Below are positions 1 to 13,400 of a DNA stretch of 64,000 nt, piece after piece. Each line of letters opens with the position of its first letter. Position 1 is the first letter of the stretch. The position numbers were made by a program, and so were the translations under genes. This DNA comes from Buxus sempervirens (lineage: Eukaryota > Streptophyta > Magnoliopsida > Buxales > Buxaceae): positions 37,071,942-37,135,941 of the forward strand of contig OX387188.1 of NCBI GenBank assembly GCA_947561395.2, written 5' to 3'. The notes beneath the pieces were generated by a model. That model was given only the letters and a program-made list of their open reading frames with translations, searched no databases and was not told the origin of the DNA.

Positions 1-1235
1 TGAATTTGTCTATGATGAAGCCTCAGGGAGAAAATAATAGGATCAGCAACCTCAAATTTGAATCTCCTGGTACAGTTGCTCAACTTTGTAAATCTTAAAA
101 GAATGCATTAATATAAAGTATCCTGTTTTGAGTTTCCAGCATATCCTCATTTAAATTTTGTCCATATAAGTCCTCAAATGACAATGCAGCAACCATAACC
201 ATACACTGCTGAACTTGCAGCTGGTATACCTGTTGAGGATTCCCCTGCTCAGATGGAGATAAATGTGCCCGTTCTAGGTGATGTTCTTGTTTCAGACCTT
301 CCAAGTTGTGAAGATGTCAAATCAGTTATTCCAGGCAGTTTTAACGATGATCAACATAGTTATAATGCTTCTGATCATACACCGCTTTGTTGTGATGTTC
401 CTGAATCTGATCAAGCAAAATTTGGTAAAGACTTTTTAAATCCTGATGTTTTCAGATTTATTGTCAGTTATTTTACAGAAAAATATTTTTCTTTTTATTT
501 AATAGAAACAGGAAAATTTTTGCTTATGATGAAATATTCATGATTTAAGCGGAGTCTCTGAAAGAATCCTTTCTGAAAAAAATATCTGAGGATGTCCACA
601 CAACTCAATCCGAAGTAGATGTTACTTAAGTTGCACAATTATCTTGAGGGTTGCTGTGGAGTTGACTTTTTCCATGCACAGTTGTGCTCACTCTAATGAT
701 AATATGTCCAAAGTTGAATTGCCATATTCTAGTCCAGTCAAAAAAACAATGTTCCAAATAGCTTTCTATTGTAAACCAGAATTAATTTAGCTCAAAGTGG
801 TTGATTTTTTTTTTTTTTTTGAAAGGAGAATATCTTGGAATGGCACCTCGCCGTTGGTTTCTAACAAGAATTTGATAAGCACATGTATTGGACTTCCTAA
901 AACCAAGCTTTGTCAATATCAACATGAACAAATCTCAAATCTTGATTTTAAAATAGTAATTTCGTTTCCAATCAAGTTACCCTCATATCCACAGCAATAA
1001 AATTAAAACTGACATTGGGGTTTATCATATTTGCAACCACAGATACGACAGAAGCTAGCTTTATGTGCATGACAAATACTTTCCATTTTCCTTGTGAGGA
1101 AGTTGATGCTAGAAAAGTGGTAACAAAAACAGACAAGACTCCCTTTATTCAAATGTCAGATGCAACTCTTCCATTGAGAACAGGTAATCACTCACTCTCA
1201 CAGAATGTAATTTTTGGAAGTGTTGGAGATCCTAG
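1..1235 (+). other. Unresolved 5' region of the WD40-like gene
   Basis: No exon chain can be fixed here. Open frames at about 253-480 and 1015-1270 have a protein-like composition, and the second runs in a different frame into the next exon, overlapping it around 1240-1270. This may be the upstream part of the WD40-like gene, either spliced in a way I cannot resolve or broken by a small indel. A run of T lies at about 804-820. Confidence in any coding assignment is low. Confidence 0.3.
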
Positions 1236-4200
1236 CATTGTGACGCATATCCTGTTACAGAGACTTTGCTTACTACAGACATCCATCAAATTGGTTCTTC
1301 AGATGATAGACCAAATGGAGAAGTTTTGTCTCTTGATGAAGCCAGGCTTGGTAGACAACAGCATGGCTTTCACATGAAGAAGGATATCCATAAACCTGAA
1401 GGCATTTTCTTAAGTAAGATTCACATTGTATCTCCAATTCAAGCATTGGATGTTCATGACTCCGAAGGCCAGGGGTGTCTACAAGATAACTGCTTTACAT
1501 TGAAGATGGAGCCTTATAGCCTTTTTGATGGCTCTGTTGAGCCTGTGGGATGTTATATGCACCCTAACCCCGTTTTGTCAGTATTGTTGAGCACAAGGGA
1601 GCTTGATATCCATATATGTGTCTTATGTGGCTTTTTGGCTGATAAAAGTAGAACCCTTTTTGTCTACAAGGTTCCAATTAAAGATCCAATAGGAGGATTG
1701 CCTTCTTTTTCTGGTTATACCTCCTTAATGTTGCCACTTTTGAAGGACAACATTGGCAGACAAGTAAGTTATCTAGTATATACTTCACAAGCACTAATTA
1801 TTTTTCCTTTATCCTTTGATTTGTTGAGATTCTTGAGAATGAATTTTTGGATGTCATTACTTTAAGTGATAACTTTTTCCTTTCCTAGGTTGCATGCGAC
1901 AGATCAGGATTGCAATTCACTCCAGATGGGCAATGCATTGTTTGTGTCAACAGTATCAAAATACCATGTTGCAGGTTGTCATCTTTTATGGATAGAAATT
2001 ATACAACTTGAATACGTGAACCACAAGAAATTATTTAAATTCTCCTTGTACTTTCTCAGGGAAAGAAGAATTGATTGTTCGTGTTCTTTATGTGCATCAG
2101 ATTGCACTGAAGAAAATGCTGTAAAGGTCATACGTGTAGAACTTGGCTATGTTTCTGTTGTTGCCAAGTTCCAGACATCTGATAGTGTTCACCATATATT
2201 AGTTTGTGAACCCAGCTACCTTGTTGCTGCTGAGCAGAGAGGAAGATTGCATGCATGGGTCATGAATCCAACTTGGAGGTGATTTTTCTGTGGAAAATAT
2301 GCATTTGATCTGTACTTTGTGCTTGTTCTTGGTATTGGAGAGAAGTCTGAGATTGGAGGTTAATCAGTTGCCATTGTCTTTTTTATCAATTATCACTTGA
2401 TTCAATGTCTTGAAATTTAATAGTGATTGTATTTATATATTGCATGTTCTTAATGATTTAGATATATAAAGAACATTAAAAATATTAACTAATGCAATTG
2501 AAAGTGACAATTTCCAAGAAAAAAAAAAGGAATGGCTCTGACACATTGTAATTTGGCAGACGATGAAGAGAAAAATGTAGCTATATATCACGGCTTTAAA
2601 TCAAAGATTTAGACACAGATCCAAAATGAGTGCCACAAAAGTACTTGGCTCGTATGACATGGTCAAAAAAGGAAAAGACAGGTGAAAATATTATGTTTGA
2701 GTCTTATGGCAATGTTCATCATCCATTTTACAAAAAGGCTGTTCAGGAAAAGACAGGTGAAAATATTATGTTTGAGTCTTATGGATATCAAGAGAATGAT
2801 GGGGAATTTATGCAATGTTACTTTTCCAACATATTAAACGTGTTTGATTATTTGGAGAGAGTGGGGGGAAGTAGATAACGCCCCCTTTTTTGTGCAAATG
2901 AGGGAGGAAAATCCTTCTCTTTCAATTTACTGTTCAGGAGGTGCAAAAACATGTTGCAAGGAAATGTTTGGCCCATCCCATATCTCCTAATAATTTCATG
3001 TTCTTCCTCAAACAAGGTTCCTGCAGTCTTTACATCCAAATGCAGCCAAATTGAATTCATTCTAGTTGATTATTTTTACTTCAGTTTGATTTTTGTAGAA
3101 AATGTTCAAACAGAAAAATACAAGAAAGATAATCTCTTTTCCTCAGAAGGAGAAAATTGTGTGAGCATGTAATCATATGGTGCTGTTTCAGAGTTCCTTA
3201 TTTTGTGGAGTCATTGATTGTTGAGCTTTAACTAGTTTTTAAGGGGTTCAAAAGATAACAATAATTTATGATAATGGTTGAACTTGTATAAAACCTTGTT
3301 ATTAATGGACATAATTAATTACTTAGATGTTCTTTGGGCATCTTAGCTGTTTGAACTTAATTCATGCTCCTATGCTTAGATTGAAGCTTTGTATTTGGCT
3401 TATTCAGTTATCAGAAACTAATAGGTACAGTGGTGTTTGGATTTTGATCTTTCCCTGATCTAATATTGAAGCAACTTGCACTAAACATGTCAAAAAATTT
3501 TTTACTGTTCTATTTAATTATCTTTTTTTTTTCTTCCGATCTAATAATCTATCCTAACCACTAATATATTTAGTATATCTTAATTATATTTGCAGTGCAC
3601 AAATTGAAGAATTTGATCTACCACCTCTCGATTGTATGTCACCTTGCATAGTGGAGCTCAAAGGAATTCCCAAGATTTCTTTTCTGATTGTCGGTCATAA
3701 TGGGTTAGGATATTTTGGTTTATGGTAAGCATTACTCTCTAAATTGCAAGCTTCCTTGTTTTCTATCCTCTTGCTGCCAGTTCTTTAAAATTTATGCATA
3801 TATTGGTTCTATTTGTGTCTTATTTACAGTGTTTAAAAAAAGTTCTTATGTTTTCTCATCGTAAAATTTCTCTCTGTAGGTTATGCCTAATTTTCAGTTC
3901 ATGAGAAAATTAATTAGAATAGATAATAAATTATGTAAATATACCTAGAAATACAAAAAATGAAAAATATAGAAAAAGAATAAAAATATGAAAAGGAGAA
4001 GAAGAATTTGTGATTATGCATAAATTGAAAATATGAGCAAAGCAAAACCACAAATCCATTTCTAATGGTCCCATGATTTGGGAATGAGTTTGTAGCTATA
4101 ATTTTTTTCCGGAATTGCTTTTCTCATACAACTTGGATAAGAAGCATAGAGATAGAGAGGAGCCTTATTTGCAATGCCTCTGTAAATTTCTCTATTTTCC

Positions 4201-7200
4201 CTCCCTGGATAAATTGTCCTCTATCAATTAGGTTTTCTTTGTGAGGAGACAAGATTGTTGGATCTCTTACTTCGGTGATAGCTATACTTTCAGTCCTATT
4301 CTTCACCTTGTTATTAGGGGTGCAACTCGGTTTGGTTTGGTTCGGTTTGAGCTCAATCTAGGACTGAATCGAAGCTATTGGATGTTAACCCAAAACCGAA
4401 CCGAACCGAACCGAAATATAAACCGATCTTATTAAACCGAAAACCGAACCAATTATAAATAAGAAATCCGAAATCCAAATCGAATCATATATTCGGTTCG
4501 GTTCTAGATCAGAACGGAGCAAATAGTAAACTTTTTTTATTATTAAAAAAATTTAGTCTTGCCTTCAGTTGAATCGGTTCATGAGTTTGAACCGTTTAAA
4601 GGGTTAACCCGTTTAAAGAAGAAGGCTTGGTGTAAGGCATGATAAAGGAGGGGGGTTGCTTTTATAACAATCGGCCAGGGAAGAAAACTATTCCTTGACC
4701 GATGTGGGACTCAAGGGAAGAGCCTCTTCCCTTGAGTCTCACATCGGCAATGAAAGACTCCATTGGCAATGACCATGTGTGTGTTGGTCAAAGCCTTTAC
4801 TTTATTAAAAGAAAACTTTTCTCACAAGTTTATAATATATAATATTTATAATATATACGTATATAGTGTCGGGTTTCGGTTCGGTTTGGTAAATTAGCCT
4901 TTAACCCAAAACCAAACCGAACTAATTCGGTTTTAGTATATTTCAAACCAAAACCGAACCAAATGTTATAAAAACCGAACCGAAGTCGGTTTGGGTCGGT
5001 TCGGGTTCGGTTTTAACCGGACCGAGTTGCACCCCTACTTGTTATTAGGAATTAGTGTTGGTGACTTGATGCTGACATCCAGCTGTTACATCAGGGGGTG
5101 ATGGGTGCTAATCTAGGGTTTCAATGATTTGAAAGCGATGCAATAAGCCTAAAATTCAGAGGAAATCTTATAAAGCACAGGGGACATTTGGGAAAATAGA
5201 AGTAAGGAATTTTGCCTTCTTATCATGTCAACTTGGCTGAGATTTTGGTTCAATTATGTGTGCGGTCAACTTAAGATTAAGCTATACAGAGCTTAAGTAA
5301 ATAGTCCAGGTTTTTGCATTTTCTTACCAATCTAAGTGAATTGATTTGACTTTCTTTTCTAAGTCATTTTCTGATTCTCAATTCGCTTTCATTTTTTGCA
5401 TTTATATAGGAAAAAATGACTTCGCTAGAAAGATAGTATCGTACATTACCGTACCCCTGAAGGAGCTAAATCAAGGAAAAGTACACACAAAGACGACGAG
5501 AAAAAGCTATAGGCGAGCAATGAACAGCATCTAACCCAATAAAAATTTGTCAATATACATGTCTTGACGAAAGTTTTCCATTCCCTTTTGCTGGAAAGTT
5601 GGCAACTCAGAATGCAAGAGAATGAAATCTTCATCATGGGAGTCATGTTCTTTATCTTTAGAGATAAAGCCAAGCCTCGGGATGGCAATAGAGCTGCTTT
5701 TGGCAAATGCTAAATCATCCTATAGTATTCCACCGTATATCAATCAAACCCATTCCCAACCAAAACACAAGTTAGATTGTAAACAAATGCAGTTAGCTAA
5801 GTAGAATATTACCTATGCCTTGGTGGCAATAGGTTAGTTTAGGCTTGGGTTTTACCAAACCTGAACCAACTTTTTCAACTTACTAAGACATTATGTTTCC
5901 TTGGACCACATGTCCTTCCATCCTACAGAATTGGAGTAATCCCTCTGGCCAATGAAATTGATTTTATTTTATAAGGAGGAAAGAAATTTTTATTAAATAG
6001 CAAAAGATTTAAAACGAGACTAACTGGAAGATAAGGGATTGAGAAAAATTCCCATACTTCCAACCAGAAATAGAAAGCAAAAACTACTACAAAGATTTTG
6101 CACAAAGCAAAAGAAATTAACGGAAACCATGAATTACAAAAGCAGTGAATAAGGAATATTAGAGTGTACTAGAGTACTTCAATATCAGTTTAACATCCAT
6201 GATAAAAGCAATTTATCAAAGAATTACATGAATTCTAATCTGAGGCAACCCTCCTATAATTTCTTTCAGGGATATTCAGAAACGTGTCCTCATATCAACG
6301 TTTTCTTCTCCAGCCACTTCAGTTTCTCAGTTCGTACCTGTCAGCTTATTCTGTTGGGAAAGAACCAGCACTTGTATGGAAGAGCACATTAATGGGATTA
6401 TGGCTGCAACAAAAATTTCATTCTCAAGGGCAGGTGAAGATAATTTGGTGCTTCCATTGAAGGCAGAAGATGTGGCCCTCTGGCTTCTAGTTTCAACAGC
6501 TCCCAATCCTAATGTTGAAGATGAATATCAATCAACTGATTTCCAGACAAATCCTGTCAGGTGGAGGCTTGCTCTATTGGTGAAAAATAGGGTTATCTTG
6601 GGAAATGCATTGGATCCAAGGTAACTTTTAGTACCAATCACTGTGCTAAATCACTTAGCATCTGATTCTTCACCTCGACTTTCTTATAGTCCTGTATTTC
6701 ATTTCCCATTCCTGGGCTATGGCTTCTTGGTCATGGTTATGACAACCCACCATTCTGAAGCACATATTTTAGTTGGTAATTTCATCCAAAAAAATAAAAA
6801 ATATATATATATGGTTAATACCATTACTTTCTATTTCATAATAGAAGATCAATTGGTAGAATAGTAAGAGTGTAGAAGTGGGAGGACGCACTTGTTGGCA
6901 AAACTGATAAATTGCCATATGTTATCCCAAAATGTTAGTTGAACAAAAGACATAATACACGAATACAAAGATAACATATATATTTGTAAACCTTGTCAGT
7001 GGGATTCAGTGGCTCATTTCACGTTCTGATATATGAATTAAGTATTCACTGTGCAGGGCTTCCACCGTTGGTGCATCAGATGGTTATGGGATCATAGGCA
7101 CCCATGATGGGCTTGTTTACATGTGGGAATTGTCTTCAGGAACCATAGTGGCTAATCTTCATCATTTCAAAGGTAAATTCTTAATAGGAACCAACTGGGC

Positions 7201-8699
7201 TTTCTGTTCCAATATAGTTTCTTAGGTGCTGATTAGGAGACTAACATTATATTTTAAAATAGTGTAACATTCTTATTGGCGTATATATTACTCATTACTA
7301 ACCATTATAATTGCTTCATAGTGGCCCTTATAATAACAATGCATTTAGCTTTGTTATTTTTCTCACTGCTTGTATCTTTAACATCTTTGTAAATTAAATA
7401 TAGAGAACATGATATTAGGATTCTATTTCTATTAAAATGCTTCTTGGAGTCAAATTTCCTGGAAAACATTATCTATTCTTTTTCCTTCTGAATTGTTCCA
7501 GAATGACTCCCTTATTTATTGAACTTTTAATATGGTATTGCATCATCCTATAATTTGTTTGTTTCAAAATTATTTATACAAGGTATATTTGAAAATTCAG
7601 GAAAAGGTTCTCTTTTATTGATTCCTAGTTTTTTGACACAGAGAGTGGTGTTATGGCAGAAAATACTTAGCTGTTGTACATTTTTGGCTACAAGTCTTGA
7701 AACCAACACACTATTGCATTGGACTTCATCCCTTCAGTAATGGACACAACTGTGCATTTGGACTGGTGGGTTGTTTTCATGATGCCTAGTGGGTATATTG
7801 GACATTTTAGAGAGAAGTTAGGAAGAGCTTAGGCCAAAATCTGATATGGGTGGTCGAGTGCCTAAGGGGGGTACAAATCAGATGGTTTCCAACTCAGTAG
7901 AACAGCTAGAGGTTTTGAACAGCAAAACTGCTCTGGACTCATGCTATTTTCTTGTACCTTTTACCTTTTTTGGTTGTTCTCTTTTCCTGCAGAATCTGTT
8001 TACGTCCATACTTAATAGTTTTCTCTTTTGAAGTGTATATGATTTTCTCTTGTAAGGCTGTGCCCTTGGCTTGTCTCAAAGAAAAGTCAATGGGAATTCG
8101 ATAACATAGTCTTAAACAAATTTCTTATTTTCATTTTAAGTAAAGCTCCCGTTAATTCATGAATCCTACTATTTGTTCTCTTGACATTTTTTAATAACCA
8201 CTTGCACTTAAAGCAAAGATTTCTATAACTTCACCATTTAATAATTTTTAAAAAGAAATATTCTTTCTGGCTTTCTTCTGTCTCCTTATCCCTTACAAGG
8301 AGTCTCAAATCCTAGTAATTGCATGTTTGGATGTATGAAGTGGCCCGAACTTGAAAGCATTTGATGGATGCTTGGTGTTTTGAACTATTCCAATTGGCAT
8401 CTTTCTGTATAATTTGACCGTACATTTTTGTTAAATTGCAGCGGCTTAGATTTTCTTAAACTTAGTTTCTATCATCTTTTAGATTTACAATGAATTTTTC
8501 AACTGAAAATAATACGTATGGCTCCAATCATTTTAAAAAGCTCGAATGCCGTCATGCCAGTGATTATTATTTATTTATTTATTTGTCAGGTAGTGTTTCC
8601 TGTATAGCTGCTGACTCCAAATCAGGTGTGTTGGCTGTAGCCGGCAATGAATGCCAGTTACTAGTTTGTGTCCACTCTCCAAGTGCTACCAGAAGTTAG
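1236..8699 (+). CDS. WD40-like repeat protein, 3' part (5' end unresolved)
   Basis: Seven phase-compatible exons: about 1236-1763, 1889-1974, 2060-2278, 3596-3724, 6270-6620, 7057-7172 and 8590-8699 (TAG). All internal borders are GT..AG and all phases match. The joined protein has beta-propeller-like pieces: a 'LQFTPDGQCIV' strand, 'GLGYFGLWDIQKRVLI', 'DGLVYMWELSSG' and a last 'VSCIAADSKSGVLAVAG' stretch, each like a WD40 blade ending in W/F-D-x. Two Cys-rich stretches (around 'IPCCRERRIDCSCSLC') are unusual. WD40 proteins normally act as scaffolds; I cannot assign a partner or pathway. The 3' exons look intact, but the first exon has no clear start and may need a frameshift to join upstream sequence. 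The intron 3725-6269 carries a 723-bp hAT MITE. Family call moderate, specific identity unknown. Confidence 0.6.
2671..2784 (+). repeat. Partial 75-bp tandem duplication in an intron
   Basis: A 39-base sequence at 2671-2709 recurs without change at 2746-2784, giving a period of 75 bp. It lies in the intron between the exons ending at 2278 and starting at 3596. Because 75 is a multiple of three, a local reading frame stays open through both copies, but the flanking splice phases do not call for an exon here. Confidence 0.85.
4315..5037. mobile_element. Non-autonomous hAT element (MITE) with 8-bp TSD
   Basis: The ends are perfect 16-bp inverted repeats beginning TAGGGGTGCAACTCGG (4315-4330 and 5022-5037). 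They are flanked by an identical 8-bp target-site duplication, CTTGTTAT, at 4307-4314 and 5038-5045. An 8-bp TSD and TIRs starting TAGGGGTG are the hallmarks of hAT elements. Subterminal regions are packed with CCGAAC/GGTTCGG repeats on both sides. The centre has a near-perfect palindrome (4699-4722 with 4724-4747, 23 of 24 pairs). No transposase is encoded. It sits in an intron of the WD40-like gene, so it is probably spliced out. Confidence 0.92.
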
Positions 8700-10453
8700 T
8701 CAGCGAACAGGGTACATGTTGCTATGGCATCACCCTGAGCTTTTTGCAGTTTTGTGATGGTCACTAAGCTGGTGCAGAATCGCAGCTTTATAATTGTGGG
8801 GGCTTGTGGCACATATCAATTCCAGATGATTTACCTAAAGGTATGTCACCCAATGCCTTGAAATTATGCTCGGACTTTGTGTTGCATAGTAGAATCAAAC
8901 ACATTTCCGCCCTTTTAAACAGGTAAAACAGTGAAGAACCTCATTTTTGAACTGGCAAAAAATAAATATCAGATCATTCTGTTAGCACAAGTTTCTTGCA
9001 TGTGGTTTCTGGTTTTGAATATGCTCTTTGATGCGATTTTTGGGCTATTCAATTAAGACTTCTTGGGTGGTATGGCAATGGCCTAAAATGCTGCTGCTCG
9101 GGTGTTGCTTTGAAGGGACCCCATGTATTTGCCAAATCATCTGTGATAAAAGGGAGAATATGAGAGGGACATAGAACTGATGTGGACAGGCACTGTTCAG
9201 ATTATTCCGAAGTGGTGCTGCATGCTTAAAAGATGGCATATCCCATCTAGTAACAGAGCCGGTTTTTTTCTTTTGATAACATGCGGAATTCATTAGATGC
9301 CCTTCTGGTCGCTTTCTGTCAATTGTTTTGTGCAGAAGTGTGGCACACGCCCTATATTTTCAAGTGAAATCACTGTAGAATGCAATGATGGATTCTCTTT
9401 TAACGTCAATTAGATGGAATATCTAGATCTGCATTGTACCTTACGGTATATTTTCAATGTGTACTCCAAAAATAACCTGTCAATATTATATTTGATACTG
9501 GGAGTAATATGGATTGGGTTTAAGCCTGAGCAAACTCAAATAATCAAATTCGAACCGTGTGGGATCTGAGCAGGCTTTGAAGCTGTGTATCTCAACTCGT
9601 TAACACTGAACCTTATGCCTAGTTTAAACTTTAAAACTTAAATTTGGGCTCGGCCGGCAGAGTTTCATAGGGCTGGACGAAGGTTGTCACTCGACCCCAC
9701 CACCACCATCGGTTTAATCAAATGATATCAACCGTTAACGTCGGTACGTCACTTTTAAAATAAGCCGATGAGATATTTAAGCAGTTCTCCCTCAACGACC
9801 CATAAAATTCATATTTTTTTTGAATCCATGACAGCTCCAAATGCGATGCCTTAAACTAAATTTTTTGTTTCACATTATAACTTAAAATTTCCAACTGGCC
9901 AACATCCGATTGACTGAAGTGGATATTATAATCTCAAGCTCCAAACAAGCCTTTCAAACTTTAGACCACGAGCGTGTTGAATGACAGCTCTTACCCATGT
10001 CGATTGCATGAACCCCTCCTACCTTTAACAGTCAGATGTTCTGCTGATACTTTTGAGGGATGTCCCACTTTCCTTTTGACTAGTATGAATAATCTGGGCT
10101 CCAAAGGACTACTTCCATTTCAGAATTCAACTCAAGAACCTCTGAAAAGCCAAATCATCATGAAAAGAAATGCAAAGCCTGCTCTACTAATTTATTGCAC
10201 ACTAACCCCACCCCACCAACATCCAAACCAAGAAAATGATGCCCAATCTAAAATAAAATAATACTGAATCCAATATCTTTTATTGCTCTAAACTTATAGC
10301 AAGAAAATAATAAATAAGATTACAGATACCAACCTGCAAAAATATCATTCTAAGATTTGATCAAAAAATCTCAGAGAAGGATGAATCGAAATGCAAACGG
10401 TTTAAAAACTACTGGGTTCAAAATGACCAAAATATAAACGCCATAACCATAAA
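8700..10453. other. Intergenic, no gene recognised
   Basis: The first few hundred bases are probably the 3' UTR of the WD40-like gene; the last part is the 3' UTR of the convergent mutase gene. I see no further conserved coding segment, RNA gene or element with clear ends. A T-rich stretch followed by GATAAC at about 9266-9283 resembles the tail of the LINE found at 22.4 kb but has no visible target-site duplication. Confidence 0.5.
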
Positions 10454-13400
10454 TTAAAGCTTCTGCTTTGAGAGGCCATTGGGTTTATCTGCAGAATCAC
10501 CTCCAGACGGGTTGAGCTCATCCCAAGCTTCAATCCATGTAACCATGGCATCTGCCAGCTTGTCAAAGTAGGGGTCGACCTTTGAAAGCTTAGCCTTTAC
10601 CTGCTTGGAGATTTCAATGTAACATTTCTGAACAGTCGTGCAGTCCTTTGGGAGGGTCAAAGATTGGAAAAATGGGATCAGCTCTTCCTGCCAGTAGATG
10701 CCTTTGTATTCCTTCTTAAGGTTATTAAAGGGATTACTTGCTTTGCTATGCCAGATATAGGGCAGACCGGTCTTGATTCCCCATCCCATGTGATCACATA
10801 TCACCTGTATATGATAAGAAATTGATAAGTGAGAGGAAGTCTACAGTTTTTAAGTAGCAACTGTATGGATCTCCTTAAGGGGAGCATGAGAAAAACATTC
10901 AACCAAAAGACCAGAGAGAGCAAAAGGGAAAAAATAAAATCAATGTAAAGAACCTTGGTGCACCAGCCAGCCCACATATCATCGTAGCGTCCAATTGGTT
11001 GACCATCACCCATGAGGCCAAAGTACATCGCAGGTCCAATCAATTCACGGTCAAATGTCAGATTCATACCGCACATGGGGAACAGGGTTCCCTTTGGTAT
11101 GGTCAAAACCGCATCTACATACCTGCCAAATTTTCACATATGATTAAAGACTATATGGATTAAGCATTCTTTCAGGTAATTTATCATGCGAAAGATCAAA
11201 ATACCTGGTGTTTCTCTCTCGAGGCTTCACTAGCTGGGTGGGAGCATCATAGTCAGGGATGTTGAGCCATAGGCCATGGGAAACAGCTGTGGGCACACCT
11301 TCACGGAGACTGAAGGGGTAACCACGGACAAAGTCTGCACCCTCTCGGTATGGATCATATAGAGTGTTGAAGAAAAAAGGAGTAGATGGGCAGAGAATGT
11401 TCTTTATATGCTGCGCGAGTGCGTTGATCTCTTTGCCCGAAGGATCCTTAGCAACCTGTTTATTGACAAAGGATTCCCAATTTTAGATCCACAAAGAATT
11501 GGCCACAAGTCAGAAACAAGGCCATAAAGTGGAGTTTATCCAAGAATCTTTTTATAAAAACAAAAGAAAAGGGAAGGAACACAATGATGCTACAAACAAC
11601 AGAAACATGCATGCTCACATGGAAACACGACAGCCTACATGACCACAGAGATCCATGTTGGAATGAATCTATAATTCAGATTTCACCAACATTGCCCTGG
11701 ATCCCCCAAGATAATTGGTGAGTGAGACTTCACAATATCAGTGCCACCTTTGATAGGCCACTTCACAAGAAGTAAGAACATAAAAAATGTGATAACGCCA
11801 ACTGCTTTCTTCCCAATAATAAAAAACCAAAATCCAAAAATTATTTGGTATACAAAATCATCTGGTTTTTCCTTTCGATAAGTGATAAAGGATGTCATTG
11901 CGTATCAAAAGAGAAGATAAAGAGATACGCGCATTCCACGAGACATTTGACCAAAAAAATCAGAGAAGAAAAAAAATAAAACAGCACAAAATAGCAGCCG
12001 TACCATATAAACTCATTTCATCTGAAAGCAAGAGCCCTCCAATGAGTAACAATGTCCACACTGACATGCTATGTAACTGTTTCCTAGCACTTTCAAAGAA
12101 GACACTAACACAATAATACCCTCCTGCACTACCCGAACCTGAAACATAAGAGTCCTAAAAAAAATATTACAGTTCATTGTCCTCCAAAGTCCAAACAGCC
12201 TAAATAATTGAGAAAACAAATCTGCCCTAAACATTACTCGGCCTAACTGTGGAAGGGATCAAATGACTCCCCATCCTTAAAACGCAAGATCACACGAGGT
12301 GAGAGAGCTCAAATGCTAAATGGGTCCTTTTCTAGAGGTTGTCAAGAGTGTGACCTTCTTCAGGGGCAACACCCATGAAAAAGCTAATATTCGTGCAGGT
12401 GCTGGGGATTTCCATGAAAAAATGGGTGGGCAAAGGCCCGGAAAACAAATTTTAAAAAGAGAGGAAACAAAAGAAAGACTTGGACACAAAGGAACGTGAG
12501 CTGTCCAAAGACCGGCACTTCACATCTGGTATGGAAGGGTCAAAGACTACATCTTTTAATGTTTCAAACAGCCTAACTCCACTTGCAATTCCCTTACGAA
12601 ATTAAGATTCCACTCTAGGCCATACTCCAACCAGGAATACAGATTACACACTAGGGAATCCTTGCGCTTACATAGTTTGAAAATAGGAGAATATAGATTA
12701 ATTGCATGATTCATGATTATATTAATTGCATAACCTTTTGTGGTCATTGACATATGGCCACTCAAGAATAGCCTGACAGCTAGATTTTTCTGGTTATGCA
12801 CATGCAAGAACAAGTGACAAAATCTGTGTTGTGGACTTCTGGTTGTTTTGCCACCTAGTAATCCATGTGAGCCTGCTGCATTTATCAACCTTTCCAAAAG
12901 TTTAAAATCAGAAATCCAAAAGACTCAATAGTTTCTGATTGGTTACTTCTCAACAAGAACCCACACGTGAAAGGAAAAAGCCTAAATGTGAAATAACATA
13001 TATATATAAAGACAAACTGGCAAATCATTATTATATATGAACCATAAATCAAGATGCAGTAATTAAAAATTTCACAGTTGTATATGAAAAGGGAGCAGAA
13101 TAATTAGCCTGCATATTAAGAGGTCTTGGCATGGATGTCTAAAGGATGAGGACTCAAAGAAAACAGTTCATACAAAACTGCTAAATTGCCCTAATAATTC
13201 CATTTCAAAATGATATAACTTTAATCACAAGCATAAAGCTTCCAGCTCACACAAAAAGTAGCAACGAACTGGAGACGACAAAACAATGTAGCGTGTAGAC
13301 CAAATTTGAAAGGAGAACATAACAGGAAGTGTATTGAACAAGCCATACGTTGCCAAAAACTCATGACAGAACAACACATCTTTCAAAAGATCACAATCAA

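Noticed and set aside
2630..2878. Coding exon at 2630-2878
   Set aside because: Neighbouring exons at 2278 and 3596 join in phase without it, and its open frame comes from a duplicated intronic stretch.
5950..6130. LINE 3' remnant with TTTTTATTAAATAGC words
   Set aside because: It resembles LINE tails, but no poly(A) run or flanking duplication could be found.
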